Assembly: GCF_030151805.1 (NCBI RefSeq)
Contig: NZ_JASLCN010000151.1
Coordinates: forward strand, 1 to 15,933
Length of the DNA: 15,933 bases
Reading direction: 5' to 3'
From: Fluviicola sp.
GTDB lineage: Bacteria > Bacteroidota > Bacteroidia > Flavobacteriales_D > Crocinitomicaceae
The notes beneath the pieces are model-generated. The model did no database searches. It saw only the letters and a program-made list of their open reading frames with translations, and was not told the DNA's origin. Below, one piece after another: positions 14,969 through 15,933 of the stretch. A program made the translations under genes and the position numbers. Within the stretch, counting starts at the first letter, position 1; every line of letters starts with the position of its first letter.

Positions 14969-15868
14969 TTAAAAATACCCTCCTTTTTTCCTGTCTTCCA
15001 TTGCTGCTTCGGAAATGCGATCGTCCATACGCGTTGCTCCACGTTCGGAAATCTTTGCTTCTTTGATCTCTGCAATAATATCTTCGACTGTAAAAGCCTC
15101 ACTTTCGACTGCTGCCGTACACGTCATATCTCCTACTGTTCTATAGCGTACTTTTCGTGTCACCAACACATCCTTTTCATCAAGGTTCAGGAATGAATTG
15201 TTTGCCATCAACTGACCGTTTTCCGTCAAAACACATTCGCGTTCGTGCGTAAAGTAAATTTCCGGAAGCTGAATGTTTTCCCGTTGAATGTAATTCCACA
15301 CATCGAGTTCCGTCCAGTTACTGATTGGAAAGACACGTACGTTTTCTCCTTTGTGAATCTTACCGTTGTAAATACTCCACAATTCCGGTCTTTGCAATTT
15401 CGGATCCCACTGCCCGAATTCATCGCGAACCGAGAAAACACGCTCCTTGGCTCTTGCTTTTTCTTCATCGCGTCTTGCTCCACCGATACAGGCATCAAAC
15501 TCAAATTCCTCAATGGTTTCCAATAAGGTATTGGTTTGAAGGGCATTTCGGCTCGGAAACTTTCCGCGTGCATCCTGGAGCTTGTTTTTCGCGATCGTAT
15601 CTTCTACTTTGCGCACGATCAGCTTCTCCCCGATCTCTGCGGCCAGGTGATCTCTGAAATCCAGGGCTTCCCGGAAATTATGTCCGGTATCGATATGAAC
15701 CAGTGGAAAAGGAAACTTCCCCGGACGAAATGCTTTCAAAGCCAGATGCACCAAACAAATACTGTCTTTTCCTCCTGAAAACAATAGCGCAGGTCTGTCA
15801 AATTGTCCCGCAACTTCTCTTAAAATATAGATCGCTTCCGCTTCTAATTCGTCTAAATAATCTTTCAT
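14969..15868 (-). CDS. cysD: Sulfate adenylyltransferase subunit 2 (CysD)
   Basis: CysD is the catalytic adenylyl-transferring subunit of ATP sulfurylase and the first step of assimilatory sulfate reduction; it works as a complex with CysN in the cytosol. The 299-residue protein (E. coli CysD is about 302) has the PP-loop SGGKDS (31-36), the HIDTGHNFRE segment (75-84), GGARRDEEKARAKER (150-164), PISNWTELDVW and the conserved ending KKGGYF. ATG 15866-15868 (minus strand) is the only reasonable start. On the minus strand an AGGA from the last repeat unit lies five bases before it. It is the first gene of a cysD-cysN-reductase series within this window; its promoter must lie in or beyond the repeat array. 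Confidence 0.95.
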   Translation of the reverse strand: MKDYLDELEAEAIYILREVAGQFDRPALLFSGGKDSICLVHLALKAFRPGKFPFPLVHIDTGHNFREALDFRDHLAAEIGEKLIVRKVEDTIAKNKLQDARGKFPSRNALQTNTLLETIEEFEFDACIGGARRDEEKARAKERVFSVRDEFGQWDPKLQRPELWSIYNGKIHKGENVRVFPISNWTELDVWNYIQRENIQLPEIYFTHERECVLTENGQLMANNSFLNLDEKDVLVTRKVRYRTVGDMTCTAAVESEAFTVEDIIAEIKEAKISERGATRMDDRISEAAMEDRKKGGYF

Positions 15869-15869
15869 A

Positions 15870-15933
15870 TAATTCCTAATTCCTAATTCCTAATTCCTAA
15901 TTCCTAATTCCTAATTCCTAATTCCTAATTCCT
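15870..15933. repeat. Heptanucleotide tandem array, at least nine copies of TAATTCC, reaching the window edge
   Basis: Nine perfect TAATTCC units (15870-15932) plus one base run off the right edge. The array begins one base from the cysD start codon. On the cysD strand the unit reads GGAATTA, so each copy offers an AGGA. The same unit occurs at 5859-5884. Confidence 0.92.

Overview
The window reads as a chromosomal stretch of a Bacteroidota bacterium, most likely a flavobacterial or Crocinitomicaceae-type lineage. This rests on four things seen in the sequence: a secreted M1 peptidase with a type IX secretion (T9SS) C-terminal sorting domain, Bacteroidota-style promoters (TTG/TTTG, 17-23 bases, TAnnTTTG), few Shine-Dalgarno sites, and heptanucleotide AT-rich repeat arrays between genes. 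Base composition looks even across the genes. I see no rRNA, tRNA, CRISPR array, transposase, phage gene or plasmid gene.

Left part (1-5861, all + strand). A quinone-oxidoreductase-like NAD(P)-binding protein is cut by the window edge and followed by a clear terminator. Then come a small four-helix membrane protein with its own promoter and a small lipoprotein. A ~350-base intergenic stretch holds a terminator, a compact repeat-rich/hairpin-rich element and a strong promoter. That promoter drives an endonuclease/exonuclease/phosphatase-family protein, probably followed in one operon by an unrecognised helical protein and an exported S9 (dipeptidyl-peptidase-IV-like) serine peptidase; the last two overlap by 11 bases.

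Middle (5859-9888). Two short tandem arrays with 7-base units (TAATTCC, then TAATTCG) separate the S9 peptidase from a GNAT acetyltransferase. The acetyltransferase converges on a large minus-strand hybrid histidine kinase (TPR, transmembrane, PAS, HisKA, HATPase, receiver, Hpt), their stop codons overlapping by 4 bases. The kinase carries a whole phosphorelay but no output domain; its response regulator is not in the window.

Right part (9889-15933). Divergent from the kinase is the T9SS-exported M1 metallopeptidase, then a periplasmic protein with a histidine-rich metal-binding tail; each ends in a good intrinsic terminator. The remaining genes run on the minus strand: cysD and cysN (ATP sulfurylase, entry to sulfate assimilation), then a thioredoxin-reductase-fold ferredoxin-NADP reductase that could feed electrons to a ferredoxin-dependent sulfite reductase. 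A nine-copy TAATTCC array sits one base upstream of the cysD start and runs off the window.

I do not see a convincing undescribed multi-gene system. The observations most worth following are the heptamer arrays placed at gene boundaries, especially the one touching cysD, and the structured element at about 1749-1870.
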